Shown: positions 37,763-48,657, counted from the first letter of the stretch. The stretch: DNA of 64,000 nucleotides from Cyanobacteria bacterium SIG30 (GCA_015152475.1 SUTW01000004.1:62001-126000), one strand, 5' to 3'. Numbers and translations are program-made. Notes: generated by a model from the letters alone, not told the origin.

Positions 37763-38986
37763 TTAAAATTCTAAATAATCAGAAGGTGCGATAACTGCTA
37801 TAACATCGTTTCCAGAAAGATATTTTTTAGCCATTTCTGATAAATCTTCTCTTGTTACTGAGTTTATCATTTCTGTATATCTTTCTTTAAAGTCTAAAGG
37901 TCTGCCTAGAATGATGTCTCTGCATATTGAATGAGCTTGCTGTTCATTTGTTTGTGAAAAATAAGCCAAACGCCCCAAAACATTTTCTTTTGCACCTTGA
38001 AGCTCTTCTTCTGTTGGAAGATTATTTTGCAATTTTTCAATCTCTGTTCTAAAACCGTCAAGAGATTTTCTTATGTTGTTTGGAGTTGTTCCTATGTAAA
38101 AACTTATGACTCCTGCGTGTCTTAATGCTTCATATGAGCTTCGGACAGTATATGCTAGCCCTTGTTTATCTCTTAATTCATAAAATAATCTTGAACTTAA
38201 ACCTGATGAACCCATTAAATTATTCATTACTATAATTTTAGGATAATCTTCGGTGTTTATTGAATCTGTTATCCAACCCTGAATAACATGTGCCTGATTT
38301 GCAGAATTTTTTTCAATTTTTACAACTTTACTTTCTTTTAGATTTTTTATATCTTCAATTTTTGTTTTTTCAGTATATTTATTTAAAAAAGCGAATTTTT
38401 TATTTAATTCATTTGAAATTTTTTCTTCGTCTTCAAAATCACCAACTGCAACAATTACTTTTTTTGAATTTAACATTGTTCCCCAAAACTCATTTACGAT
38501 TTTTGAATCAATTTTATCAATATCTTCAAGCGTTTTTGTGACACTGTTTTCATAATGATGATTTTTGAAAATTGTTCTTGTGAAACTATCTGATAATTTT
38601 GATGTTGAAGAATCAAGGACGGCAGGAATTTCAGCTTTTAGTTTAAAAATTTCTTTATCTAATTCTTTAAATGTTGAATTTTTAATTATGTCTTCTAAAA
38701 TTTCAACTGCTAAATCAAAATCTTGGTTTAAAAAGACAGTATCTATTTTTAAGTAATCGCGTTTGCTTTCAGTTGAAAGTTCAATTCCGTTATCTTGTAA
38801 TTCAAGAGATAATTCTTCTGCAGTTCTTTTGTTTGTGCCTCTTAACAATAATCTTGAAGTTAAATTGCTTACCCCTGAAAGCTCTGTTGGAGTATCAATT
38901 GAAAAAACACAACAAATAGCGCTTCTTGGAGTTTTTGGATTATTTTTTACAACTATTTCAAGCCCTTCGTTTTTTATGTGTTTCAT
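37763..38986 (-). CDS. M16-family peptidase-like protein, no HxxEH (non-catalytic partner)
   Basis: M16 fold pattern, paired with next gene. Confidence 0.85.
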   Translation of the reverse strand: MKHIKNEGLEIVVKNNPKTPRSAICCVFSIDTPTELSGVSNLTSRLLLRGTNKRTAEELSLELQDNGIELSTESKRDYLKIDTVFLNQDFDLAVEILEDIIKNSTFKELDKEIFKLKAEIPAVLDSSTSKLSDSFTRTIFKNHHYENSVTKTLEDIDKIDSKIVNEFWGTMLNSKKVIVAVGDFEDEEKISNELNKKFAFLNKYTEKTKIEDIKNLKESKVVKIEKNSANQAHVIQGWITDSINTEDYPKIIVMNNLMGSSGLSSRLFYELRDKQGLAYTVRSSYEALRHAGVISFYIGTTPNNIRKSLDGFRTEIEKLQNNLPTEEELQGAKENVLGRLAYFSQTNEQQAHSICRDIILGRPLDFKERYTEMINSVTREDLSEMAKKYLSGNDVIAVIAPSDYLEF

Positions 38987-40305
38987 TAATTTTCTCCTTT
39001 AGGCATCACAACGCCTATTGCACAATTATTTTCATTTAAATATTCTTGCGCAATTTCTTCTAAATATTTTTTAGTTATATTTTCAAGCGTTGTTTCGTAT
39101 TTTTTTGCATAACTTAAATCTTCACAAACAGTAAGATAATGTCCTATTGAATCAGCTATATCAGAAACGGTTTCTGCCGATTCAACAAACTCAACAAGAA
39201 CTCTTTTTTTGGCTCTTTTAAGTTCTTCTTCTGTGATTTCGTTTAAGTTTTTAAGTTCTGCTTTGATTTCTTCAATTACGGTTTCTTTATATTTTGGGTC
39301 AAAATTTGCTTCTATGAAGAAATTGTTTCCTTCTCGGAATTGGTAATAACAAGTATCGATTGAATTGTAATGTGGTTCGTCAACTTGTTCTATATATTTG
39401 GAATTTAATCTTGAAGTTCTTGAACCACCTAAAATACTTACTAAAAGATTCAGGGCAATTGACTCTTTAAGATTTTTGCTTGTGTCTGTCAAAAAACCAA
39501 ACATAATGTAGCCAGTATTTGTTTCTGAAGTTTTTTCTACATATTTTGGTTTTTTCATTTTTATTTCAAGCTCATTTTTCTTAATTGGAGCTTTTTTGTC
39601 AGTTTTAAATTTAAAGTTTTCTATAACTTTATTTAAAATTTCTTCTTCGTTATCAAATTCGCCAACAACTATTGTTGAAATGTTGTCTGGTGTGTAAAAA
39701 GTTTTATAATAAGACATGATGTCTTTTTGCGGAATTGTTGCTATTATTTGTTTAGTTCCAATAACTTTTCTTTTGTATGGATGATTTTCATACATTGCAT
39801 CATTTGTTATTTCGTAAACTTTTCTCCAATCGTTATCTTCACCCATTTTTATTTCTTCGATAACAACATATCTTTCCCTTTTTTCTTCCGGTGCTTCGCC
39901 TTCTGGGTCAAAAGCTGGGCCTATTTCTTCTTCTGATAAAGTAGGGTCAACCATCATGTCTGCGTGCATTTTAATTGCAAGGTCTATGTGTTTTTTTTCA
40001 ATAGTTACATAATAGAAAGTGTAATCTTTCCAGGTTGCAGCATTTATGATGCCACCTTTTCTTTCTAAAATTTTGTCAAATTCACCTGGTTTAAATTGTT
40101 TTGTCCCTTTGAACATAAGGTGTTCCAAAAAATGTGAGACACCATTATTTGTTTCATCTTCATTTATTGAACCTGTTTTAACCCAAGTACTTATATTTGC
40201 CATTTCACCTTTTTTGTAAGCAATAGCTATTTTGTGACCATTGTCTAAAGTATATAAGCTTATTGGTTTTTCAAGATATGGATAATCAATTTTTTCTTTA
40301 ATCAT
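38986..40305 (-). CDS. M16-family zinc peptidase
   Basis: GVSHFLEHLMFKGT (HxxEH). Confidence 0.93.
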   Translation of the reverse strand: MIKEKIDYPYLEKPISLYTLDNGHKIAIAYKKGEMANISTWVKTGSINEDETNNGVSHFLEHLMFKGTKQFKPGEFDKILERKGGIINAATWKDYTFYYVTIEKKHIDLAIKMHADMMVDPTLSEEEIGPAFDPEGEAPEEKRERYVVIEEIKMGEDNDWRKVYEITNDAMYENHPYKRKVIGTKQIIATIPQKDIMSYYKTFYTPDNISTIVVGEFDNEEEILNKVIENFKFKTDKKAPIKKNELEIKMKKPKYVEKTSETNTGYIMFGFLTDTSKNLKESIALNLLVSILGGSRTSRLNSKYIEQVDEPHYNSIDTCYYQFREGNNFFIEANFDPKYKETVIEEIKAELKNLNEITEEELKRAKKRVLVEFVESAETVSDIADSIGHYLTVCEDLSYAKKYETTLENITKKYLEEIAQEYLNENNCAIGVVMPKGEN

Positions 40306-40679
40306 TATTTTATATCAGGTCTTAAAACCTTTGCTCCTTTCAGATATTGGTGTTTAATTTCATTTTGTTTTTTATCTGTATTTACGACCAAAAGAATTCT
40401 TAATGCCATTTGAAGTGAATTTTTTACTTCTTGTTCATTTGAACTCATCATAGGCACATTTACAAAATTGCATTCTAACCTTGCAAATTTTGCAGGGAAA
40501 GCACAATCTAAATCTTTGGTTGTTGAAAATTGTGCAAAAGCAATATCTTCTAATTTGATATTGTTTTCTTCAATCATTTTGTTTATAAGTTCAACGGTTG
40601 CCTCTTTTAAATCTTGTTCAGTATTTGAATCAACAGTCGTTGCCCCTCTTATGCCTCTAACTTCCAAATTTATCTCCAA
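40305..40679 (-). CDS. aroH: chorismate mutase, AroH type
   Basis: VRGIRGATTVDSNTEQDLKEAT; FSTTKDLDCAFPAKFAR. Confidence 0.9.
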   Translation of the reverse strand: MEINLEVRGIRGATTVDSNTEQDLKEATVELINKMIEENNIKLEDIAFAQFSTTKDLDCAFPAKFARLECNFVNVPMMSSNEQEVKNSLQMALRILLVVNTDKKQNEIKHQYLKGAKVLRPDIK

Positions 40680-41601
40680 TCTTAATTTTAGAACCTAAAC
40701 TCCAAACATAAGCGTCCATTTCGCCTTTGCCTTCAGGCTTAACTTTTTGCACTAAAATCGCGCCTTTTGAACATTTAACAACAATGCCTTTTTTTGTTAT
40801 TTCAACTACTTCACCACATTCAATATTTTTGTCACATATTGCACAAGTTGTTTTTGTAAATTTTATGAGTTTTCCGTTAAATGTACTTTGGCAGGTATAT
40901 TGTCCTAAAAGTGCTCTTATTTTGTTATGGACTTGTGTGCAATCAAGATTAAAACATAAGTTCTTATCTTCTTTTTTTGTTTTTATTGTGTAACAAACTT
41001 CGCCAAGCTGAGGGTATGGTTTTAGCTTGCATTCTTTAAGTCCTATAAGTGTTTCTTCCAGAATTTTAGGAGCTTTTTGCTCAATTATTTCTTCAAGTTC
41101 AAAAGATGTTGTATCTGGCGTGATTTCAAATTCTTCCTGAAGAACTATATCTCCTTCGTCAAGTGCCAAAACTGTGACAGCTGTTGTTATTCCAGTTTTA
41201 CAATCACCATTTAAAAGACAAGCCCTTATGGGGTTTGAGCCTCTGTATTTTGGCAAAAGTGATGGATGGACATTTATTGTAGCACATTTTGGTATGTCTA
41301 AAACTTCTTGAGAGAGGATTTGTCCAAATGCAAAAGTCACAAAAAAATCAGCTCCGTATGCTTTTAATTTTCTCAAAGTTTCTATGTCTTTTGATATTTT
41401 TGGTGTTTCAATAACTTCAATATTGTGTTCAAGAGCGCATTTTTTAAGTTCACTATCTATAATTTTATTGCCTCTGCCTGATGGTTTTGGAGTCTGTGTG
41501 ACAAGGGCTAAAACTTCAAAATCTTTTGAATTTAAAATATGTTCAAAAGTAGACAGTGCAAGTTTTGGAGTTGCAAAATAAACAAGTTTAATTTTCTCCA
41601 T
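40657..41601 (-). CDS. fmt: methionyl-tRNA formyltransferase
   Basis: YFATPKLALSTFEHIL; NVHPSLLPKYRGSNPIRACLLNGDCKTGIT. Confidence 0.95.
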   Translation of the reverse strand: MEKIKLVYFATPKLALSTFEHILNSKDFEVLALVTQTPKPSGRGNKIIDSELKKCALEHNIEVIETPKISKDIETLRKLKAYGADFFVTFAFGQILSQEVLDIPKCATINVHPSLLPKYRGSNPIRACLLNGDCKTGITTAVTVLALDEGDIVLQEEFEITPDTTSFELEEIIEQKAPKILEETLIGLKECKLKPYPQLGEVCYTIKTKKEDKNLCFNLDCTQVHNKIRALLGQYTCQSTFNGKLIKFTKTTCAICDKNIECGEVVEITKKGIVVKCSKGAILVQKVKPEGKGEMDAYVWSLGSKIKIGDKFGS

Positions 41602-42199
41602 CTACCGCCTCTTGCATTTGTTCTTCAACATTTTTTGGTTGTGCTTGAATTTCTGCTTCTAAATCTTCTTCTTTTAACCATTTATCACTTTCAATAGGGT
41701 TTAATTGGAATTCTTCCAAAATTTTATTGGTTTCATCAACATCTCTTGCGTGGTCAACAAATAAAATACCATTTAAATGATCAAATTCGTGTTGTAAAGC
41801 TTTTGTTAAAAGGGTATCCCCTTTTGATTCCATGGTGAAAAATCTGCCATCAAGATTTTGTGCTTTGATAATTATGTGGGAATATCTTTTAACATTTGTG
41901 TATGCTTGTGGAAAACTTAAACAGCCTTCATAACTGTTCATGGCACCTGCTTTTTTAATTATTTTAGGGTTTATAAACACAATTGGGTTGTAAGGTTCAT
42001 TTGGTTCTGAAACATCAATAACAAAAATTCTTAATGCTTCGCCAACTTGTGGTGCTGCAAGCCCTACGCCATTATTTGCATACATAGTGTCTAACATATC
42101 TGCAACAAGCACTTTAATTTTTTTTGAAAATTTTAAGACATCTTTCGTTTTTTGTCTTAATCTCGGATCTCCGTATTTTACGATTTTTAATATAGCCAT
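41588..42199 (-). CDS. def: peptide deformylase
   Basis: GVGLAAPQVG; EGCLSFP; QHEFDHLNGILFVD. Confidence 0.96.
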   Translation of the reverse strand: MAILKIVKYGDPRLRQKTKDVLKFSKKIKVLVADMLDTMYANNGVGLAAPQVGEALRIFVIDVSEPNEPYNPIVFINPKIIKKAGAMNSYEGCLSFPQAYTNVKRYSHIIIKAQNLDGRFFTMESKGDTLLTKALQHEFDHLNGILFVDHARDVDETNKILEEFQLNPIESDKWLKEEDLEAEIQAQPKNVEEQMQEAVDGEN

Positions 42200-42282
42200 A
42201 GCATTATTCTAGCACAATTGAGCTTAAAAAACTATATAAAAACAAAAATCATACTAATTTATGAATTGTTTTGTTTGCAAGA

Positions 42283-43059
42283 TTATTTGCTTTTTTGATA
42301 TGCCCAGGCATTGTGGTTATGAATGCTTTCTTGTGCTTCTATTTCAACTTCGTAAAATTTTATAATTTTATTTTCTTCGAATTTTAAAACCACATCTCTT
42401 ATAATGTCTTCCACAAATTTTGGATTATCATAAGCAGATTCGGTTACAAATTTTTCATCTTCTCTTTTTAAAAGCGAATATAAAGGGCTTGATGCACAGG
42501 TTTCTATATCATCAATTAAGTCTTCAAGCCATATGTGCTCATCTTCGTTGTATGAAATTTTTGCTTTCACTATTGCCCTTTGGTTGTGTGCGCCTGCTTT
42601 TGATATTTCTTTTGAACAAGGACAAAGTGTTGTAACTGGCACTTTAACACCTAGGAAAAATTTGTAATCATTTTCGTCAAGAGTTCCTTCAAAAAAGCAA
42701 TCGTAACTCATCAGAGATTTCATTTTGCTAACGGGTGCTATTTTTTCAATGAAATATTTAAAGTCAAATTTTAGGTATGAAGATTTAGCTTCAAGTTTTT
42801 TTTGCATAACTTCAAGCATTTTTCTAATGTCAACCCCTAAGATATTTTTTTGTTTAAAATCGTTTAGGATTTCAATAAATCTAGACATATGAGTGCCTTT
42901 ATAATGACGCGGAAGCGAAACACTCATTTTTGCTTTAGCATATACAACCTGATTTGATTCATGCTTTCTTTGGATAATAAGTGGGGTTTCAACGTCTTTA
43001 ACACCAACTTTTTGAATGTCTATTTCTCTTGTATCATTTTGTTTTTGGACATCAATCAT
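42283..43059 (-). CDS. folE2: GTP cyclohydrolase IB
   Basis: MSVSLPRHYKGTHMSRFIEIL; PVTTLCPCSKEIS..GAHNQRA. Confidence 0.93.
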   Translation of the reverse strand: MIDVQKQNDTREIDIQKVGVKDVETPLIIQRKHESNQVVYAKAKMSVSLPRHYKGTHMSRFIEILNDFKQKNILGVDIRKMLEVMQKKLEAKSSYLKFDFKYFIEKIAPVSKMKSLMSYDCFFEGTLDENDYKFFLGVKVPVTTLCPCSKEISKAGAHNQRAIVKAKISYNEDEHIWLEDLIDDIETCASSPLYSLLKREDEKFVTESAYDNPKFVEDIIRDVVLKFEENKIIKFYEVEIEAQESIHNHNAWAYQKSK

Positions 43060-43071
43060 TTTAAAACAATC

Positions 43072-43407
43072 TTAAAATTTCTTTTCTTCTAGTGCCAAAA
43101 GTAATTTAAGTGCGGCGCGTCTTTGAGTTTTTGGGTCTGCTTGTCTTAAAATTTCAATTGCCTTTAGCATAACAGGGTCATCATCATACCAACGATTACC
43201 TTTTCCGCTATATTGCGTTACTATATCGTATATTCTTTCAATAACTTCGCCTGCAACATCTTCTTGTAATTTTAAAATAAAAGCTTTTGCTTCTTCTTTT
43301 TCTTCATCAGTTGAAATTCTAAGAAGTTCAAGCGCTTCCTTTAAAACAGGATCTTTATCATACCAACGTTTGTTTTCAAATTGTTGTTCGTTATTGTTTT
43401 CTTCCAT
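43072..43407 (-). CDS. small protein with two RWYD.DP repeats
   Basis: RWYDKDPVLKEALELL and RWYDDDPVMLKAIEIL. Confidence 0.7.
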   Translation of the reverse strand: MEENNNEQQFENKRWYDKDPVLKEALELLRISTDEEKEEAKAFILKLQEDVAGEVIERIYDIVTQYSGKGNRWYDDDPVMLKAIEILRQADPKTQRRAALKLLLALEEKKF

Positions 43408-43416
43408 TTTTTCTCC

Positions 43417-44217
43417 TTAGTTCAAGAATGATGTTTGTGGTATCCATTTTTGTTTAATTTTATTTAACTCGCCACTTGTTTGAAGTTCGTCAATAATTGC
43501 ATTTAGCTTATTTTTTATTATTTCGTTACCTTTTTCTTTTCTAAGTGCAATCGCATAATATTCTTTTGTGTATCTTTTATTCAAAATTTTATAACCTTTT
43601 TCTTTTAAAAGCAAGCCGTAAAGAATACTATCATCGCCATAAATTGCCTCCGTTTCACCATTTTTAATCTTTAAAAATGCTTCATCATAAGTTTTTGCAC
43701 CGTTTATGTAACTATTTGGTGCAAGCTGTCTTAATGTTTTTTCACCAGTTGTCCCTAAAATAACTGTTACATTTTGTTCATTTAAATCTTGTATTGATTT
43801 AATTGTTGAATCATTTTTTATCATAATTGCTTGCCCTGCAACAAAATAGGGTGATGTAAAATCAACCACTTCAAGCCTTTGGGGAGTAATACTCATTATT
43901 GCGACTATGAAATCTATTTCTTCGGAATTTAATTTCATAATTTTGTCTTGTGCAGTCACGGTTGTGAAAGTTATTTTTTTATTTTCAAGTTCAAAGAATT
44001 TTGAAAAAACGGCATTTGCAACATCTATGTCAAAACCTTTGTATTTGCCATTTTCAAGATATCCAAAAGGAATTGAATCAGATTTAACACCAATTTTTAT
44101 TTCTTCTTTTTTTGTTAATTTTTCGTATGGAGTTAAAGTTTGTTTTTTGCAACCTGTCAAAAAACAACTTGAAAAAATTAAACATATTAAAATTATTATT
44201 ATATTTTTCTTTTTCAT
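43417..44217 (-). CDS. family 3 amino-acid ABC transporter substrate-binding lipoprotein
   Basis: Lipobox LTGC; IKIGVKSDSIPFGYLENGKYKGFDIDVANAV. Confidence 0.9.
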   Translation of the reverse strand: MKKKNIIIILICLIFSSCFLTGCKKQTLTPYEKLTKKEEIKIGVKSDSIPFGYLENGKYKGFDIDVANAVFSKFFELENKKITFTTVTAQDKIMKLNSEEIDFIVAIMSITPQRLEVVDFTSPYFVAGQAIMIKNDSTIKSIQDLNEQNVTVILGTTGEKTLRQLAPNSYINGAKTYDEAFLKIKNGETEAIYGDDSILYGLLLKEKGYKILNKRYTKEYYAIALRKEKGNEIIKNKLNAIIDELQTSGELNKIKQKWIPQTSFLN

Positions 44218-44240
44218 ATCTTCATTTTAACATAAATTTA

Positions 44241-47200
44241 TTATTGGCTGTCAATCCATTTAAAGGATTTAACCGTGGTTGTTTTTGTTATTAAACCCTG
44301 CAAAATTACCATAAATTGTTTGTTTTCTCCATTATTGGTAAGTTCTGGAATTTGCGCAATTTCTGATTCTGTTGCTGTTTGGAAAAGTGGATTTGTTGGA
44401 GCTATTGCTTTTGCTATATTCAATATAGTGTTAACGGTTTGATTTTTTGATGCCACATCATCTATTATTTTGCTTACAGAATAATTACCAAGTGGCCCAA
44501 GTACATTAACAACACCTGTTGATATTCTGCCAAGAATTTTTGCGTCTATATAATTGGTAAGTAAATTGTATTTTCCAGTAACATTTAAACTCATTTGGTT
44601 GCCTCTTGTTTTAAAGGTTTGAATATTTGCATATCCATTTGCAAAGGTAATAAGACCATTTAGAGTATCAAAGTTACCTGTATTTTTGCCAGATACCGCT
44701 GAAATTGCGGAATTCAAATTAAATCCTAAAATATTTTGAGATAAGATATTGCCGGCTTTTAAGAAGTTTTCAAATTTAATAAGTTCTTTTATTTCACCAT
44801 TTCTAACATTGAAATCAACTGAACCATTTATTGATTGCATTTGTTGTTTAAAAGTAGAACCCTTGAAAGTTAACTTTGCATTTCCTTGTGCAATACCTGT
44901 TATTGGAAGAACAATACCTGACATAGCATTTGTAAATTTGCCAACATTTATTCCTTGCATTTGCATATCGATATTTGCTCTAAGCTGAGCTAGATTGTAA
45001 TCTATATTTCCTGTCGCAAGTCCTTCATAAACGTTTGTTTTTAAATTCATTATTTTAAATAAGTTATTTTTTAGCGAATAATCAAAATCAATGTTTTGAA
45101 TTGCCAAATTGCCTGATTTTAAATTTGCAATTTCTCCTTTGCCTTTTAAAATTTCGATTTCTGTTGTTTCAGTTCCTGGTGCAACTTCGCTTTGTGGCAT
45201 TGATTCTAAAATTTTAAAAATGCTGTCAGTGTTTGTGTTGTTTGATTTAAAATTTAGCGAATTTATTGTTATTTTTTTGCTTATGTCTGTTGAAATTTCC
45301 ATATTTCCGGAAAAATCTGAATCTGCAAGAGTTATTGCGTTTGCAACGGCTGAAATAATATTATTTTTAAAATCGACTTTTGCGCTGTTAACCTTTAATT
45401 TAAAAGTTGGGTAATCAACATTATTAACATTAAAAATTCCTGAAACATTTGGTTTTTTAACTGTTCCTGAAACATTTATATTACCAGTCGCTGACAATTT
45501 TAAATTATCTAGTGGCGCAATTAATATATCAATTTTTTGAGGTATTGAAATTGATATGTTGTTTATTATTGGATTTGTTTTGTAAATTGAACTTAATTTA
45601 CCTTTAATTGTTGCGATTTTATTGTTTTTAGAATTTATTGATATATCTGTTATGTTCAAAATATCATCTTCAAGAGAAATATTATAATTAAGAGTGTTTT
45701 CATTTCCCTTAATTGAATTTATGTCGATTACACTTATATAATTTTGGCTATTTGAAATAATTTTGCCATCTAAAATTATATTTGGAAGTTTTCCTTTTAT
45801 ACCTAATTTTATTGGCATTTGACCTTGATATTTTACTAATTTTCTTGTGTCTTTTGGAAGTATACCTAAAATTGTGTTTGGAGCAATTTTGCCATCTGCA
45901 TTTATTAAAACTTCTGGTTTTGTCATATAATTTTTGACAGTTCCATCAAGAATTATATTTGTGCCATCTAAATTAATGTCGGTCTTGTTTATTGTTAAAT
46001 TTTGGGAATCAAACGGTATAGAAATTTTTGGAATATTTAATGTAAGTTTTGGATTTGGATAAGTTGAATTTATTTGATTTATTTCGATATTGCCTTTAAA
46101 AACTTTCCCTTCTGGTTTTGCATTTATTTCAATGTTTGCAATATTTATTGGCATGTTTAAGCTTTTTATCAAAATATTTGTGCCATCAACTAAAATTTTT
46201 GCGTCAGGTAATATATTTTGAATTGTACCTGTTAGTTTTATTGCAATTTTTATAATGCCAGATTTGAAAGCAAAATCTTTAAAGTCATTTGCATTTATAA
46301 TTTTAAGAGATTCTCCTAGCTTTATAATATCTGAAATTTTTATTGGGTCAGAATCTATACTTATATTTAATTTTGAATTTGTTAAAATTTCGCCATTTAG
46401 GCTGAATTTTGAACCATTTAAAATTGCACTTGTGTCTTCAATACTTAATTTATCGTTTGAAAAATCAAGTAAAGATGAAATTTTTTCAAGGTTTATGTTC
46501 ATTAGAGGATACTTAAATGAACCATCAATAATTTTTGATTCGCCTGAACTTTTAATTTTTTTGCCATCGCTTTTGATATTAAAATCACAAGTTAAATAAC
46601 CTGTTGCTTGCGCATTTTTGAGGTCATTTTTGATTAGAAACATATCAAATGTTGAAGCTAATAGAGTTTTTATGTTGTTTAATGAAATTTTTTCCGTTTT
46701 TGCATTGATGTCAAGTTTTGTTTTTTTACCTAAATTTATTGTTCCATTTGATTCAATAAATTCTTCTTTTGCAACATAGAATTTTGCATTGTTTGAAATT
46801 TTATCCCCATTCAATTCAATATTCACATAACTTTTTGGTAATTGGACATTTTTAATAAGCATTGTAATATCTGAAATATTAATATTTCCTTTGCCTTTAA
46901 AATTATCAAAACTGTTTATTTTAAGATTAGCATTTGCTTTTGCGTAAAAGTTAAATTTATCTATTTCTTGAAGCGGATTAATATTTGGTAATTTGAATTC
47001 TGCATTTTGTTGCTGTTGCGTTGGAGCAGAATTTTCAATCGATATTGGTGTTTGAATATTTATATCAAAATCAACAAAATGTTTTTGATTTGTACCTAAA
47101 TAACCTTTTGTTTTAAATTTTAAAGGTCCATTTAAAGATGAAAGATGAAGATTGTTATCTTGTGCATTTAATATAAAAGTTTTTGAAACAACTTTGTCTA

Positions 47201-47747
47201 AAAGTGTTAATTTTATATTGTCTGATACAATATTTATATTTTTAATTTTTATTGGTAATTCTGCTGTTTGTTCCGTTTCTTTTTGTTGTGTAGTATTTTC
47301 TTTATTTTTTTGCTCAATTATATATTTTTCAACCGTATAGGTTTTATTTTTATCGAATACTAAATTTACATCAATGTTTTTTACATATATTTTATCTAGA
47401 TTTAATTCTCCAAAAATTAATGTTGGAAGATTTATTTTGATAAAGGAATCTTCTAAATTTATGAAATCTTTTTTGTCCTCATATTTTAAGGCAATTTTTT
47501 TGGCGGAAATCTTAATGGCTAAATCAAATGTAGTTGCAAGTTTTGGTTCAACAAGTTCAAAATCAAATTTTGTATATTTTTTAAGTTCATCTTCAATTAA
47601 TGAAGTATAATTATTCAAATTTATTAGTCTTGGAATAATTAAAAAACTTGCATATAAAACAATAAGTATGCCAGAAAAAATTCCTAAGCCAATTTTTACA
47701 CCTTTTTTAAGTAAAATAGGTGTTTTTTTATTTCTTTTTAATATCAT
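44241..47747 (-). CDS. AsmA-family protein
   Basis: Single N-terminal TM, 1168 aa, beta-rich repeats; C-terminal AsmA-type GNFDTLNGLITFANGYA. Confidence 0.8.
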   Translation of the reverse strand: MILKRNKKTPILLKKGVKIGLGIFSGILIVLYASFLIIPRLINLNNYTSLIEDELKKYTKFDFELVEPKLATTFDLAIKISAKKIALKYEDKKDFINLEDSFIKINLPTLIFGELNLDKIYVKNIDVNLVFDKNKTYTVEKYIIEQKNKENTTQQKETEQTAELPIKIKNINIVSDNIKLTLLDKVVSKTFILNAQDNNLHLSSLNGPLKFKTKGYLGTNQKHFVDFDINIQTPISIENSAPTQQQQNAEFKLPNINPLQEIDKFNFYAKANANLKINSFDNFKGKGNINISDITMLIKNVQLPKSYVNIELNGDKISNNAKFYVAKEEFIESNGTINLGKKTKLDINAKTEKISLNNIKTLLASTFDMFLIKNDLKNAQATGYLTCDFNIKSDGKKIKSSGESKIIDGSFKYPLMNINLEKISSLLDFSNDKLSIEDTSAILNGSKFSLNGEILTNSKLNISIDSDPIKISDIIKLGESLKIINANDFKDFAFKSGIIKIAIKLTGTIQNILPDAKILVDGTNILIKSLNMPINIANIEINAKPEGKVFKGNIEINQINSTYPNPKLTLNIPKISIPFDSQNLTINKTDINLDGTNIILDGTVKNYMTKPEVLINADGKIAPNTILGILPKDTRKLVKYQGQMPIKLGIKGKLPNIILDGKIISNSQNYISVIDINSIKGNENTLNYNISLEDDILNITDISINSKNNKIATIKGKLSSIYKTNPIINNISISIPQKIDILIAPLDNLKLSATGNINVSGTVKKPNVSGIFNVNNVDYPTFKLKVNSAKVDFKNNIISAVANAITLADSDFSGNMEISTDISKKITINSLNFKSNNTNTDSIFKILESMPQSEVAPGTETTEIEILKGKGEIANLKSGNLAIQNIDFDYSLKNNLFKIMNLKTNVYEGLATGNIDYNLAQLRANIDMQMQGINVGKFTNAMSGIVLPITGIAQGNAKLTFKGSTFKQQMQSINGSVDFNVRNGEIKELIKFENFLKAGNILSQNILGFNLNSAISAVSGKNTGNFDTLNGLITFANGYANIQTFKTRGNQMSLNVTGKYNLLTNYIDAKILGRISTGVVNVLGPLGNYSVSKIIDDVASKNQTVNTILNIAKAIAPTNPLFQTATESEIAQIPELTNNGENKQFMVILQGLITKTTTVKSFKWIDSQ

Positions 47748-47776
47748 ATTTGCCTCACAAAATGTTGTTAATTGAA

Positions 47777-48163
47777 TTACTGTATTTCAGTAATTGAAAT
47801 GTTTGTAACTCCTGAATTTCTTGCAATATCCATAAGCTTAACAACTGCGCCATGTGCAGAATCGCTTTGAGCTTCAATCATAAGCCCGTCTGGATAATTT
47901 TTTATATTTTCTCTTATTTCTTTTTCAAGAGCATCTGCATTTATCACTTTGCCGGATGTAATATATTTGTTATCAACCGTTACTGCGACTCTAAGTATTT
48001 TGTTTTCTTTTAAATTTGCGCTTTCTTCAACATATTCAGGAACTGCCAAATTAATTCCTTGTTGATCAAGCATTGGTGCAATAACCATCATAATGATTAA
48101 GAGCACTAAAAATATGTCTGTTAAAGGTGTGATATTTATTTCATTAAAGGATTGTTTTGCCAT
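47777..48163 (-). CDS. exbD: ExbD/TolR biopolymer transport protein
   Basis: NEINITPLTDIFLVLLIIMMVIAP. Confidence 0.92.
   Translation of the reverse strand: MAKQSFNEINITPLTDIFLVLLIIMMVIAPMLDQQGINLAVPEYVEESANLKENKILRVAVTVDNKYITSGKVINADALEKEIRENIKNYPDGLMIEAQSDSAHGAVVKLMDIARNSGVTNISITEIQ
48073..48142. repeat. 70-bp identical segment, copy 1
   Basis: Base-for-base identical to 48501-48570. Confidence 0.95.
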
Positions 48164-48618
48164 TACTGTTTATCCTTTTCTTCTAATTCTTTTTGTTCTT
48201 TTTTTGTTAGAGGTTCGCCTGCAACAACAAGTTTTTCATATCCAGCGTCTTGTGCTGCTCTCATAACTTTCATAATTTCTGAACTTTTTGTGTCTTTGTC
48301 TGCCTTGACGACAACCTTTTTATCTTCAAGGCTTGCTTTTATACTTTCTAATTTTTCAGCTAATTGTTCTTCACTTATTGATTCATCATTTAAATACATA
48401 TCACCATTTTTGGTCAAAGAAACTGTTGCGATTGTTTCTTCTACGGAAACACCAGAATTTATCTCAGGCATATTTATATTAGCATTTTGTGATTGAAAAC
48501 TTGGTGCAATAACCATCATAATGATTAAGAGCACTAAAAATATGTCTGTTAAAGGTGTGATATTTATTTCGCTAAAAGTAGCTTTTTTGTTGCTATCTTT
48601 TGAAACTTTCATTGCCAT
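48163..48618 (-). CDS. exbD: ExbD/TolR biopolymer transport protein
   Basis: SEINITPLTDIFLVLLIIMMVIAP. Confidence 0.92.
   Translation of the reverse strand: MAMKVSKDSNKKATFSEINITPLTDIFLVLLIIMMVIAPSFQSQNANINMPEINSGVSVEETIATVSLTKNGDMYLNDESISEEQLAEKLESIKASLEDKKVVVKADKDTKSSEIMKVMRAAQDAGYEKLVVAGEPLTKKEQKELEEKDKQ
48501..48570. repeat. 70-bp identical segment, copy 2
   Basis: Base-for-base identical to 48073-48142. Confidence 0.95.
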
Positions 48619-48657
48619 TTTGGTGTTTCCTTTTGTTGCTTTAAGTTTTTATATTAA

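Noticed and set aside
37763-40305. M16 pair with one member lacking HxxEH as a new system
   Set aside because: Catalytic/non-catalytic M16 pairs are well known.
40305-42199. def-fmt-aroH overlap as a novel operon
   Set aside because: Def-fmt adjacency is common and the appended aroH is weak evidence by itself; treated as ordinary compact organisation.
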